From the NCBI GenBank assembly GCA_009918225.1, contig RGEP01000024.1:1-14399 (forward strand): a stretch of 14,399 nucleotides of DNA. Reading direction: 5' to 3'. The position numbers were made by a program, and so were the translations under genes. Below are positions 6,511-14,001 of this stretch, in pieces (positions within the stretch are counted from its first letter, which is position 1; each line of letters starts with the position of its first letter). The notes below the pieces were generated by a model. It saw nothing but the letters and a program-made list of their open reading frames with translations. It did no database searches and was not told the origin of the DNA. This DNA comes from Betaproteobacteria bacterium (lineage in GTDB: Bacteria; Pseudomonadota; Gammaproteobacteria; Burkholderiales; Burkholderiaceae_C).

Positions 6511-7891
6511 GGGGCTTGGCGTGGAGCAGCAGTGGGCCCTGCTGCGCTGGGTGGGTGATCGGCGCATGGCGCCATTGAAGCGGCAAGCCTGGCGGCAGCC
6601 CAAGCTCCGCCCGGCCCAGCACCTCGCCGAGCACCAGCCTCATCTGCGCGTCTGCCAGGTGTTGGCCCAAACACAGATGGGGCCCGCCTCCAAAGGGCGT
6701 CCAGGCATAAGGATGTGGCAAGCCCGAAGCGCTGTGGCGCTCTGGTGCAAAGGCATCGGGCTGGGACCACCACCGCGCATCGCGTTGAACGTGCAGCGGC
6801 GCCAGGGTGAGCAGGGTTCCGCTGGGCAGGCGCAGCCCGTCCACCTCCACGTCAGCCGTGGTTTGGCGCTGCACAAAGGCCACCGGTGGGTTCAATCTCA
6901 GCACTTCGCGGATGACCTGGCCCATCTGCCGGCGCGCTCCCAGCCGGGCCATCAAGTCCTGCTGGGGGTCTTCCTGGGCCAGTTCATCGCGCAGCACCTG
7001 CTGCCAGTGCGGGTGCTGCGCCAGCAGGGTCAAGGCTGAGGTGAGGGCGCTGGCTGTGGTGTCATGGGCGGCCATCATCAGGAAGACCAAGTGATCCACC
7101 ACCTCCTCGTCCTGCAGGTGACGCCCTTCTTCGTCGCGTGCCTGAACCAGTTGGCTCAGAAAATCGGGACCGGGCTGAGCGCGCCGCTGTCGGGTCAGGC
7201 TCAGCAGTTGAGCCACCAGTCGGCGGCGCGCCTGCAGGCCGCGCGCCCATCGGCGGCCGATCAGCGGCAGGCGAAGCAGGGCCGTGGAGGCGTCTACCAG
7301 GGCACCAAAGTCTTGCTCGGCGCGGCGCACTTCCTCGGCATCGTGTAGGGCCAGCAGGAGGTCGGCCGCCCGTGAAAGGGCCAGATGGCGCATGGCGGGC
7401 AAGCCCAGGGCGGGCAGCCTCCCGGCATGCACCCAATGGGCCACCGTCTTCCTCACGGGCTCCACCATGGCCTGCAGATAGCCTTGCAAGGCGTCTCGCT
7501 TCATGGCCGGCAACAGCAGTCGGCGGTGGTGGCGGTGTTCCTCCCCATCGCGCAGCAAGAGGCCGCGCGGGAACAGTTCGCCCATCAGGGACGACCAACC
7601 GCCTTTGGCGCTGAAGACGCGCTCACGGTCCAGCAGCACGGTCTCCAGGGCTTGGGCGCTGAGCAGCAGCACCTGGGGTTGGCCACCAATCACGGTGCGT
7701 GCCACCGGTCCCAAGTGTTGATGAACTTCGCGGGTGAAGGCCAGGGGGCGTCGCAGGATCTGCAGATCAGCCCAAAAGGGTGCGCCACCCGCCGTGGGCA
7801 GGTGCGCCAGCGCGTGCCAACCCGCGCGGTTGAAGGTGCCGCCGGCTGGGAAGGGTTTGATCAGGTCAGACAAGGCCGTGTACCGGCGCAC
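6494..7891 (-). CDS. Cytochrome P450
   Basis: This is a soluble bacterial-type P450 monooxygenase. From the chosen GTG at 7891 it has 465 residues. Diagnostic motifs are present and in order: the I-helix oxygen-activation motif AHDTT (275-279), the K-helix E329-x-x-R332, and the heme-binding loop FGGGPHLCLGQ with C407 as the thiolate ligand. There is no membrane anchor. Its electron donors are not encoded nearby and its substrate is unknown. The start is uncertain: no in-frame ATG lies near the N-terminus, the frame stays open upstream into the IclR gene, and GAGG directly abuts the GTG. TTG at 7873 is an alternative. It lies 53 bases downstream of the IclR gene, so the two may be cotranscribed. 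Its 3' end overlaps the barrel gene. Confidence 0.92.
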   Translation of the reverse strand: MRRYTALSDLIKPFPAGGTFNRAGWHALAHLPTAGGAPFWADLQILRRPLAFTREVHQHLGPVARTVIGGQPQVLLLSAQALETVLLDRERVFSAKGGWSSLMGELFPRGLLLRDGEEHRHHRRLLLPAMKRDALQGYLQAMVEPVRKTVAHWVHAGRLPALGLPAMRHLALSRAADLLLALHDAEEVRRAEQDFGALVDASTALLRLPLIGRRWARGLQARRRLVAQLLSLTRQRRAQPGPDFLSQLVQARDEEGRHLQDEEVVDHLVFLMMAAHDTTASALTSALTLLAQHPHWQQVLRDELAQEDPQQDLMARLGARRQMGQVIREVLRLNPPVAFVQRQTTADVEVDGLRLPSGTLLTLAPLHVQRDARWWSQPDAFAPERHSASGLPHPYAWTPFGGGPHLCLGQHLADAQMRLVLGEVLGRAELGLPPGLPLQWRHAPITHPAQQGPLLLHAKPLRSSP

Positions 7892-7944
7892 CCTCGGGGG
7901 AGCAGCATCGGCTGTGCGTGCACATGGAGCAGGGCACCGCCGGT

Positions 7945-8745
7945 TCAGCCACCGGTGCGGCGCAACAAATCGGAGATGTCTCTTGCGGCTTGGCGCAGAG
8001 CCGGCAGGGCGTGTGCCAAGAGGGCTTCGCGCGGCCCGCTGGAGTGGGTGCTGATGTTCAGCGCTGCGGCCACTCGGCCACTGCGGTCTTCCACCGGTGC
8101 GGCCAAGGAGGTCAGGCCCTGCTCTAGCTCGTCCTCGACGAGGCACCAGCCCTGTTCACGGGCTTTTCCGACGGCTCGGTTCACAGCCTCCACCGTGGTG
8201 AGGGTGTGGGCCGTGCGCGCGGGCAGGTTTGGGCTGCCGTTTGAGGAGGCCAACAAGGTGGCCAGCCGCTCGTGCTCGCCCAGGCCGCCCAGAAGCACCC
8301 GGCCCATCGAAGTGCAATACGCCGGCAAGCGGCTGCCCACCCCCAGGTTGATGCTCATGATCTTGCGAGCCGGCACGCGCAGCAGGTACACGATCTCAGG
8401 ACCATCCAGCACGGCCATCGAGCAGCTCTCGTGCACCGTTTCGGCCAGGCGCTGCATCACCGGCTCTGCCAGGTGCCACAGCGGTTGCGAGCTCAGATAG
8501 GCAAAGCCCAGTTCCAAGATGCGCGGGGACAGGCGGAAGTGCCGACCTTCGGCCTGCACATAGCCCAGGCCCTGCAAGGTCAACAAGATGCGCCGGGCGC
8601 CGGCACGGGTCAGGCCGGTGTGCGCCGCCACCTCCGACAGCGTTTGGGCCGGGTGGGCCGCATCAAAACTGCGGATGACCTGCAGGCCACGGGCAAAGGA
8701 CTGCACATGGCGGTCAGAGGGGCGCGGCGCACCAGGCTCGGTCAT
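7945..8745 (-). CDS. IclR-family transcriptional regulator, PcaR/PobR type
   Basis: The 266-residue protein has the two-domain IclR layout. The N-terminal winged helix-turn-helix spans roughly residues 10-75 (VQSFARGLQVIRSFDAAHPA, then TLSEVAAHTGLTRAGARRIL). It is followed by an effector-binding domain with RLAETVHESCSMAVLDG, YLLRVPARKIMSINLGVGSR and LPAYCTSMGRVLLGGL. These match the PcaR/PcaU/PobR branch that controls beta-ketoadipate and related aromatic pathways in response to aromatic acids or their products. ATG at 8745 gives a family-like N-terminus; the frame is open far upstream but that region is antisense to another gene. No ribosome site is visible, and a CATAAT box ends six bases upstream, suggesting a short or absent leader. 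It precedes the P450 gene and diverges from the AIM24 gene across 96 bases. The effector is unknown. Confidence 0.9.
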   Translation of the reverse strand: MTEPGAPRPSDRHVQSFARGLQVIRSFDAAHPAQTLSEVAAHTGLTRAGARRILLTLQGLGYVQAEGRHFRLSPRILELGFAYLSSQPLWHLAEPVMQRLAETVHESCSMAVLDGPEIVYLLRVPARKIMSINLGVGSRLPAYCTSMGRVLLGGLGEHERLATLLASSNGSPNLPARTAHTLTTVEAVNRAVGKAREQGWCLVEDELEQGLTSLAAPVEDRSGRVAAALNISTHSSGPREALLAHALPALRQAARDISDLLRRTGG

Positions 8746-8751
8746 GTTGGA

Positions 8752-8757
8752 ATTATG
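8752..8757 (-). promoter_or_regulatory. -10-like element upstream of the IclR gene
   Basis: CATAAT, read on the minus strand from 8757 to 8752, matches five of six -10 bases and ends six bases before the ATG at 8745. Transcription would begin close to the start codon. No good -35 hexamer is found at 16-18 bases, so activator dependence or a false match is possible. Confidence 0.3.
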
Positions 8758-8780
8758 AAGGGGTCCGGGTGGCGTTACGG

Positions 8781-8798
8781 GGATTCGGTACCATTTCC
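8781..8798. promoter_or_regulatory. Imperfect palindrome in the IclR-AIM24 divergent spacer (candidate operator)
   Basis: GGATTCGGTACCATTTCC is symmetric at 12 of 18 positions: the outer GGA/TCC and the central GGTACC. IclR-type regulators often bind short dyads in their own divergent promoter regions, so this is a candidate autoregulatory site. The match to any published operator is not established. Confidence 0.22.
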
Positions 8799-8841
8799 GG
8801 TTGCGCTGGGCGGTGCCCGGCATCAAATCGGAGCGCACAAG

Positions 8842-9651
8842 ATGGCCATGGATGTGGTGGATTTTGAGATCAAGGGTTCGGAAATGCAGCTGGTCGAGGT
8901 CGAACTCGACCCTGGCGAAGCGGCCGTTGGGGAAGCCGGCAGCATGATGTTCATGGACGCCGGTATTGGCATGGACACCGTCTTTGGCGATGGCTCCCAA
9001 CAGCAAACGGGCTTTTTCGGCAAGCTTTTGGGCGCTGGCAAGCGCTTGATCACCGGCGAGTCGCTGTTCACCACGGTCTACACGAACAACGCCTCGAGCA
9101 AGCAGCGCGTGGCCTTTGCGGCCCCTTATCCGGGCAAGATCCTGCCCATGGACCTCAAGCAAATGGGCGGCATGCTCATTTGCCAGAAGGACTCTTTCCT
9201 GTGCGCCGCTCGTGGTGTGTCCTTGGGCATCCACTTCCAGCAGCGCTTGTCGGTGGGCTTCTTCGGCGGCGAGGGCTTCATCATGCAGAAGCTCGAAGGT
9301 GATGGCTTGGCCTTCGTGCACGCCGGCGGCACCGTCATCAGGCGCGAACTGCAGCCTGGCCAAACCCTGTTCATCGACACCGGTTGCGTGGTGGCCTACA
9401 CACCCAATGTGAACTTTGAGATCCAGTACGTGGGCAAGATCAAGACCGCCCTGTTTGGTGGTGAGGGCCTGTTCTTTGCCAAGATGACCGGGCCGGGCAC
9501 CGTTTGGCTGCAGAGCATTCCCTTCTCGCGGCTGGCCTCTCGCATCTTTGCCGCCGCACCGCAAATGGGCGGCTCCAAGGAGCAGGGTTCGGTGCTCGGT
9601 GCGGCCGCCGGTGGCGCGGTCCTGGGTGGCATCTTCGGCGACGACGAGTAA
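8842..9651 (+). CDS. TIGR00266/AIM24 family protein
   Basis: The 269-residue protein belongs to the AIM24/TIGR00266 family of beta-rich proteins, widespread in bacteria and related to a yeast mitochondrial protein, with no firmly known biochemical role. Typical stretches are VEVELDPGEAAVGEAGSMMF near the start, FTTVYTNN, the central GGMLICQKDSFLCAA, and VVAYTPNVNFEIQYVGKIK with GGEGLFFAKMTGPGTVWLQS. The C-terminus is glycine/alanine-rich and ends GIFGDDE. No signal peptide is seen. ATG at 8842 is supported by GGAG at 8830-8833 with an eight-base spacer. The same frame is open back to 8272, but that part is antisense to the IclR gene. It is the first gene of a tightly packed plus-strand run; the next gene starts 13 bases after its stop. 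Confidence 0.9.
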   Translation: MAMDVVDFEIKGSEMQLVEVELDPGEAAVGEAGSMMFMDAGIGMDTVFGDGSQQQTGFFGKLLGAGKRLITGESLFTTVYTNNASSKQRVAFAAPYPGKILPMDLKQMGGMLICQKDSFLCAARGVSLGIHFQQRLSVGFFGGEGFIMQKLEGDGLAFVHAGGTVIRRELQPGQTLFIDTGCVVAYTPNVNFEIQYVGKIKTALFGGEGLFFAKMTGPGTVWLQSIPFSRLASRIFAAAPQMGGSKEQGSVLGAAAGGAVLGGIFGDDE

Positions 9652-9664
9652 GCGCGGCGGTTTG

Positions 9665-11245
9665 ATGACCCACATGAAGTTGCGGCGCGAGCTGCTGAAG
9701 TCCGGGGCTGCCTGCGTGATCGCAGGCGTTCCCTTCGCGGCGGCTGCACAGCCAGGCCAGGGCGGCGCCAAGGTTTCCCCCAGCGCAGGGGGGGCTGCTC
9801 CCGGGCAAGCGGCCGGCCCTACGCCCATCCTGGTGCTGAACTCGCTGGATGCCGATGTGAGCGTGATCGACCCGATTGCCCACACCCAGCGCCAGCGGGT
9901 GCCCACGGGCAAAGAGCCTCATCACCTGTATCTCACGCCCGATGAGAAGAGCGTGATCGTGGCCAACGCCGCCTCCGATTCCTTGACCTTCATCGACCCG
10001 GTGACCGCGCAGGTGCAACGGACGGTGCGCCAGATCATCGATCCCTACCACCTTCGGTTTTCGCCGGACATGAAGTGGTTTGTGACGGCGGCCAACCGCT
10101 TGGACCACGTTGACATCTACCGCTGGCAGCCGCAAAACACCGAGTCACCCCTGGCCCTGGCCAAGCGGGTGCATGCGGCCAAGACGCCCAGCCACCTGAT
10201 GATCGACAGCCAGAGCAAGGTGGTGTACGTCACCCTGCAGGACAGCGACCAGCTGGTGGCGATGGACCTGGCCACCCAATCGGTGCGCTACACGGTACCG
10301 ATCGGGCGCATGCCGGCCGATCTGTACCTGACGGCTGATGACCGGACCTTGCTGATCGGCATGACCGGCGCCGATGTGGTGGAGGCCTATGACGTCAGCG
10401 GCGCGGCACCCAAGCTGATCAAGCGGATCACGACCGGCAAGGGCGCGCATGCCTTCCGAGCCCGCGGTGACCGGAGGCATGTGTTTGTCAGCAACCGCGT
10501 GGCCAACACCATCAGCGTGATCGATACGCAAACGCTGGCGGTGGTCGACCAGTACGCTGCACCGGGTGGCCCAGATTGCATGGAGTTCTTGTCGGACCAG
10601 CGCACCCTGCTGGTGGCCCGCGAGCGCACCCAAACCGCAGGCCACAGCCTGGATGAGCAATGGGCGCCATGGTGGAGGGCCCGCGTGGCCGAGGGCCACG
10701 CCTTTGCCTCCCATACCTGGGACCATTGGGTGCTGCTGCCCCAGTCTCCTGCCAAAGGCCCGTGGCGCTTCAAGGTGACCCAAGGGCCTCAGCGGGGCCA
10801 GGTGGTGTCGGCGGACGCGCAGGCCTACTGCGAGCAGCTGCGCAAGCCGGCGCAACGCCTGCTGGAGATGACCGGCCACCGCATGGCCGCGGCCTTTCGT
10901 GCGCCAGCTGGGCGAACCAACGAAGGCCTGCAGGAGGCGGCCCGGGCCTGTGGCTTTGAGCATGTGGGATGGTCGCCGGCAGGGTTTCTGGGCGACGAAC
11001 TCGACAGCACACGTTTTCCCAACGAACAATTGCTGCAAAAGGCCTTGCGCGACATTCGCGCGGGGGACGTGTTGGTGGCACATCTGGGGATCTGGGACCG
11101 CCAGGACCCCTGGGCACCAGCCGTGTTGGAACGCCTGGTTCAAGGATTGAAGGCCAAGGGCTTTTGCTTTCGCACCTTGCGCGAACATCCGGTGCACGGT
11201 GCGGCCTTTTCGCGCTTGGCACCTCTGGAGGCTTCGGGACGCTGA
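9665..11245 (+). CDS. YVTN beta-propeller fused in frame to a truncated polysaccharide deacetylase (deletion fusion)
   Basis: This 526-residue frame joins two proteins that are normally separate. Residues 1-28 look like a twin-arginine signal (RRELLKSGAACVIAGVPFAA). Residues about 50-318 are YVTN/YncE-type propeller repeats (ILVLNSLDADVSVIDP, VIVANAASDSLTFIDP, VFVSNRVANTISVIDT). At about residue 319 (near 10613-10624) the sequence switches in mid-repeat to a NodB-type deacetylase. That part keeps the HTWDH metal motif (H350, H354), RAPAG (412-416) and AHLG (H473). It lacks its own start, its signal peptide and the first catalytic motif (TFDDG/TFDTG), while the propeller lacks its last strands. 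The simplest reading is an in-frame deletion from the end of one gene into the next. Deacetylase activity is unlikely. The start is ATG 9665 (weak GGCGG upstream). The 3' end overlaps the next gene by one base. Confidence 0.85.
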   Translation: MTHMKLRRELLKSGAACVIAGVPFAAAAQPGQGGAKVSPSAGGAAPGQAAGPTPILVLNSLDADVSVIDPIAHTQRQRVPTGKEPHHLYLTPDEKSVIVANAASDSLTFIDPVTAQVQRTVRQIIDPYHLRFSPDMKWFVTAANRLDHVDIYRWQPQNTESPLALAKRVHAAKTPSHLMIDSQSKVVYVTLQDSDQLVAMDLATQSVRYTVPIGRMPADLYLTADDRTLLIGMTGADVVEAYDVSGAAPKLIKRITTGKGAHAFRARGDRRHVFVSNRVANTISVIDTQTLAVVDQYAAPGGPDCMEFLSDQRTLLVARERTQTAGHSLDEQWAPWWRARVAEGHAFASHTWDHWVLLPQSPAKGPWRFKVTQGPQRGQVVSADAQAYCEQLRKPAQRLLEMTGHRMAAAFRAPAGRTNEGLQEAARACGFEHVGWSPAGFLGDELDSTRFPNEQLLQKALRDIRAGDVLVAHLGIWDRQDPWAPAVLERLVQGLKAKGFCFRTLREHPVHGAAFSRLAPLEASGR

Positions 11246-12222
11246 TGATGGAGTGGTGGGACGCTGCGCAGCAAGCGGTCTTTGAACACCTGATCTTGCC
11301 GCTCATGTTGGCCATCGGTCTGGATGCGCAGATCGAAGAAGGCTATGGGGCAGCCTTGTGGTTCATGGTGGGTGTGGTGCAGCTGGCCGTGGTGGCCTTG
11401 GTGCTGGTGCCGCTACAGCGACTGTGGCCTGCTGAGCCCACAGCGCCATCAGACAGGGCGGTGGTGCGAAAGGCGGTGCGGCCCGATGTGATCTACACGG
11501 TGGTTCATCGACTGGGCCTGTTCCGTGCGGCACTGTTCATCACGTTGGAGCCCTTGTGGAGCAGTGGCTTGGGCCTGCTGCGCACCTGGGGGCTGCCCAG
11601 CTGGCATCTGGATGCGGTGTGGCCCGGTGTGAGCGATGTCGCCTGGGTGTCCTTCCTGATCTATTTGCTGGCCTTCGACTTTTTGGCTTGGCTGCTGCAT
11701 TGGATGCAGCACCGGTGGTCGTGGTGGTGGCAACTGCACGCCCTGCATCACAGCCAGCGCCACATGACGGCCTGGACCGACAACCGCAACCACCTGCTGG
11801 ACGATGTGATCCACGACGCGGTTTTTGTGTTTGTGGGCCTGGTGATCGGCGTGGCCCCCGCACAGTTTGTGGCGGTGGTGGTGGTGATGCAGTTGGTGGA
11901 GAACCTCTCGCACGCCAACCTTCGTTGGAGCTTTGGCACCTGGGGCGACCAACTGTTGGTCAGCCCCAAGTTCCACCGGCGTCACCATGCCATCGAACCG
12001 CTGGAGGAGTTTCACGGGCAGCGCACTCGGGCGGTGCGCGGCGTGAACTACGGTGTGTTGTTCCCGGTTTGGGACCGCCTGTTTGGCACCGCTGACCACA
12101 GCCCAGGCTATCCGGCCACGGGCTTGCGCGACCAGTTGCCCCAGCATGGCGGACGCGACTACGGGCAAGGGTTTTGGGCCCAGCAATGGCTCGGGCTCAA
12201 GCGGCTGTGGGGGCGGGCATGA
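11245..12222 (+). CDS. Sterol desaturase / fatty acid hydroxylase superfamily membrane protein
   Basis: Members are integral-membrane diiron enzymes that hydroxylate or desaturate lipids. The 325-residue product contains the three histidine clusters in order: H152-W-M-Q-H156, H165-A-L-H168-H169, and H244-R-R-H247-H248. Hydrophobic segments lie near residues 33-57, 90-110, 128-152 and 190-215, with the clusters facing the cytoplasm as expected. The substrate is unknown; hopanoid, carotenoid and fatty acid candidates cannot be separated. ATG at 11245 shares one base with the preceding stop (TGATG), and a second ATG follows at 11248. TGGAGG at 11226-11231 is rather far away, so coupling to upstream translation is likely. 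It ends in an ATGA overlap with the EI24 gene. Confidence 0.9.
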   Translation: MMEWWDAAQQAVFEHLILPLMLAIGLDAQIEEGYGAALWFMVGVVQLAVVALVLVPLQRLWPAEPTAPSDRAVVRKAVRPDVIYTVVHRLGLFRAALFITLEPLWSSGLGLLRTWGLPSWHLDAVWPGVSDVAWVSFLIYLLAFDFLAWLLHWMQHRWSWWWQLHALHHSQRHMTAWTDNRNHLLDDVIHDAVFVFVGLVIGVAPAQFVAVVVVMQLVENLSHANLRWSFGTWGDQLLVSPKFHRRHHAIEPLEEFHGQRTRAVRGVNYGVLFPVWDRLFGTADHSPGYPATGLRDQLPQHGGRDYGQGFWAQQWLGLKRLWGRA

Positions 12223-13112
12223 CCGCGGTCCTGGACGCCCTGCTGCGCTCACTGGCCTATTGCCTGATGCCCCGTGTGGTGGGCCTGTCGGTTTTGCCGC
12301 TGATGTTGCTGATGGGCCTGTGCGGCGTGCTCACCTGGGCTTACTGGGAACAAGCGGTCTCTGGCATGCAGGAGGCCCTGGAGATGTCGGCCTTGCTCGG
12401 CGCGGCTTTGAAGTGGCTCGAAGCGATGGGCGCGCCGAAGTTCAAAGCGGTCTTGGCGCCCTTGCTCTTGGTGGCCGCGGTGCTGCCAGTGTTGGTGGCA
12501 GCCTGCCTCATGGTGGTGGCCCAGTTCATGACCCCCGCCCTGGTCAAGCTGGTGGCTCAGCGCCGTTTCCCCTCACTGGAGCGGCGCAAGGGCTCACCCG
12601 TGTGGTGGTCTGTGGTGCGTTCGCTGGGTTTGTCGGCTCTGGCGGTGGTGGTGCTCTTGCTGTCCATGCCGCTGTGGCTGGTCCCGCCCATGCTGCTGGT
12701 GATGCCGCCCCTGGTGTGGGGCTGGCTCGCCATGCAGGTGATGAGCTTTGATGTCCTGGCCGACCACGCCACACCCGAGGAGCGCGCGTCCTTGATGCGC
12801 TCCCATCGCGGGCCCCTCTTGGCCATGGGGGTGGCCTCGGGCCTGATGGGGGCCGCGCCCGGCGCGGTGTGGGCCTTCAGCGCGCTGACCTTGGTGCTGG
12901 CGCCTTTGGTCATGGTGGCCTCCATCTGGCTGTACACCGCTGTGTTCGCCTTGACATCGCTGTGGTTTGCCCACTACCTGTTGGCGGCCCTGCAGCGCCA
13001 CCGTGTGGCCACCGAGGGTGAAGTCCTGGACCCAGCTCCGGCCCGGTCCGACCCGCATGACCCCTCAAACCCAGCGCCCTCCACCAGTCCCAGCCTTCCA
13101 CCTGCAACATGA
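12219..13112 (+). CDS. EI24 domain (CysZ-like) integral membrane protein
   Basis: The 297-residue protein has about six hydrophobic segments. Among them are LPLMLLMGLCGVLTWAYW near residue 25, VLAPLLLVAAVLPVLVAACL near 85-105, LGLSALAVVVLLLSMPLWLV near 145-165, and two in the last third. The stretch LVWGWLAMQVMSFDVLADHA followed by ERASLMRSHRGPLLAMG is typical of bacterial EI24-domain proteins, which include the sulfate transporter CysZ. No cysteine-biosynthesis gene is adjacent, so a sulfate role is not supported here. The last 30 residues are a proline/serine-rich polar tail. Overlaps of ATGA at both ends (12219-12222 and 13109-13112) indicate translational coupling within the run. Confidence 0.85.
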   Translation: MTAVLDALLRSLAYCLMPRVVGLSVLPLMLLMGLCGVLTWAYWEQAVSGMQEALEMSALLGAALKWLEAMGAPKFKAVLAPLLLVAAVLPVLVAACLMVVAQFMTPALVKLVAQRRFPSLERRKGSPVWWSVVRSLGLSALAVVVLLLSMPLWLVPPMLLVMPPLVWGWLAMQVMSFDVLADHATPEERASLMRSHRGPLLAMGVASGLMGAAPGAVWAFSALTLVLAPLVMVASIWLYTAVFALTSLWFAHYLLAALQRHRVATEGEVLDPAPARSDPHDPSNPAPSTSPSLPPAT

Positions 13113-13903
13113 ACTTTGGCCTCATCATCATCGGCGACGAGATCCTCTCGGGCAAGCGCCAAGACAAGCACCTGCCCAAGGTGATCGAATTGCTCGCTGC
13201 TCGCGGACTGCAGCTGAGCTGGGCGCGATATGTCGGCGATGACCGCGAGCGCATCACCGCCGTGCTGCGTGACGCGGCTGCCAGTGGCGATGTGGTGTTC
13301 TCCTGTGGGGGCATCGGCGCCACGCCAGATGACCACACCCGGCAGTGCGCCGCGGCCGCCCTGGGGCTGGAATTGGCCCTTCATCCGCAGGCACGCGACC
13401 TCATCATCCAACGGATGAAGGACGTGGCCGCCGAGCAGGGCACGGTGTTCGAACCGGACCGTGCCGACAACGTGCACCGCTTGAACATGGGGGTGTTTCC
13501 CCATGGCGCCGAGATCATTGCCAATCCCTACAACAAGATTCCGGGCTTCAGCCTGGGACGCTTGCACTTTGTGCCGGGCTTTCCCGTCATGGCTTGGCCG
13601 ATGATCGAAAACCTGTTGGACGGGCCTTATGCCCATCTGCACGGTGGTCATCGGCAGACCGAGCGCTCGGTCATCGTGTTCGGCGCCATGGAGGCCAGCC
13701 TGACGCCGCTGATGGAAGCCCTGGAAGCCGAGCACGCCGGGGTGAAGGTCTTCAGCCTGCCCAGCGTCGACCACCCGCAGTGGGGGCGTCACATCGAACT
13801 GGGCGTTAAGGGATCGGAGGCGGACAGCCAGACGGCCTTCAACAGCCTGAAGGCGAAGCTGCACCAATTTGGCGCATCGCTTGGCCCTGAAATGGTGCGT
13901 TGA
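13109..13903 (+). CDS. Molybdopterin-binding (MoaB/CinA-type) domain protein
   Basis: The 264-residue protein has the MoCF/MoaB-Mog fold shared with MoaB, MogA and the N-terminal domain of CinA. It starts NFGLIIIGDEILSGKRQDKH, the usual opening of that domain, and carries the signature GGIGATPDD at residues 67-75. The remainder (NMGVFPHGAEIIANPYNKIP, then FVPGFPVMAWPMIENLL) matches short stand-alone proteins annotated as competence/damage-inducible protein A-like or molybdopterin-binding. The C-terminal deamidase domain of full-length CinA is absent, so nicotinamide-nucleotide amidase activity is not expected. Actual molybdopterin binding is a family inference. It overlaps the EI24 gene by ATGA. 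Its last codons contain an NtrC-like site that probably belongs to glnA. Confidence 0.87.
   Translation: MNFGLIIIGDEILSGKRQDKHLPKVIELLAARGLQLSWARYVGDDRERITAVLRDAAASGDVVFSCGGIGATPDDHTRQCAAAALGLELALHPQARDLIIQRMKDVAAEQGTVFEPDRADNVHRLNMGVFPHGAEIIANPYNKIPGFSLGRLHFVPGFPVMAWPMIENLLDGPYAHLHGGHRQTERSVIVFGAMEASLTPLMEALEAEHAGVKVFSLPSVDHPQWGRHIELGVKGSEADSQTAFNSLKAKLHQFGASLGPEMVR
13860..13876. promoter_or_regulatory. NtrC-like binding site (distal), inside the preceding coding sequence
   Basis: TGCACC-AATTT-GGCGCA differs by one base from the NtrC dyad TGCACC-N5-GGTGCA. Its centre (13868) is about 160 bases upstream of the predicted sigma-54 start site and 52 bases, close to five helical turns, from the second site. 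It lies within the last codons of the molybdopterin-binding-domain gene. Confidence 0.6.
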
Positions 13904-13911
13904 GCCTTCAA

Positions 13912-13928
13912 TGCACCCGGGTGGTGCT
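13912..13928. promoter_or_regulatory. NtrC-like binding site (proximal) upstream of glnA
   Basis: TGCACC-CGGGT-GGTGCT matches the NtrC dyad TGCACC-N5-GGTGCA at all but the last base. Its centre (13920) falls about 108 bases upstream of the predicted sigma-54 start site, a classic enhancer distance for glnA. Confidence 0.7.
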
Positions 13929-13980
13929 GGCTGCGCCCGGTGAACAAGCGGCTGCGGTCGGCCTGCCCCGTGGCACAAAA

Positions 13981-13998
13981 CCCGGGGATAACCCCGGG
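13981..13998. other. Perfect GC stem-loop abutting the glnA promoter
   Basis: CCCGGGG (13981-13987) pairs with CCCCGGG (13992-13998) around ATAA. On the plus strand no T-tract follows. On the minus strand the stem is followed by TTTTGTG, so as an intrinsic terminator it would better stop leftward transcription. It lies directly before the sigma-54 element and may also mark the end of the upstream plus-strand transcript. Confidence 0.45.
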
Positions 13999-14001
13999 AT
14001 C

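Noticed and set aside
7892..8146. P450 N-terminal extension to 8146
   Set aside because: It overlaps the IclR coding sequence on the same strand in another frame, and its R/P/A-rich composition is unlike P450 N-termini.
8272..8841. Extension of the AIM24 protein upstream to 8272
   Set aside because: It lies antisense within the IclR gene; the ribosome site before 8842 and the family N-terminus fix the start.
8746..9912. Long N-terminal extension of the IclR protein (frame open to 9912)
   Set aside because: The added part is antisense to the AIM24 gene and matches no domain; the family N-terminus begins near the ATG at 8745.
10145..11197. 350-residue minus-strand frame opposite the propeller/deacetylase fusion
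   Set aside because: No family resemblance and fully explained by the coding strand; not evidence that the fusion is antisense to a real gene.
9665..11245. Purposeful bifunctional propeller-deacetylase enzyme
   Set aside because: Both domains are truncated at the junction and the first deacetylase motif is absent, which points to deletion rather than evolved fusion.
12974..13978. 334-residue minus-strand frame opposite the molybdopterin-fold gene
   Set aside because: Antisense shadow with no motif; the plus-strand GGIGATPDD gene accounts for the region.
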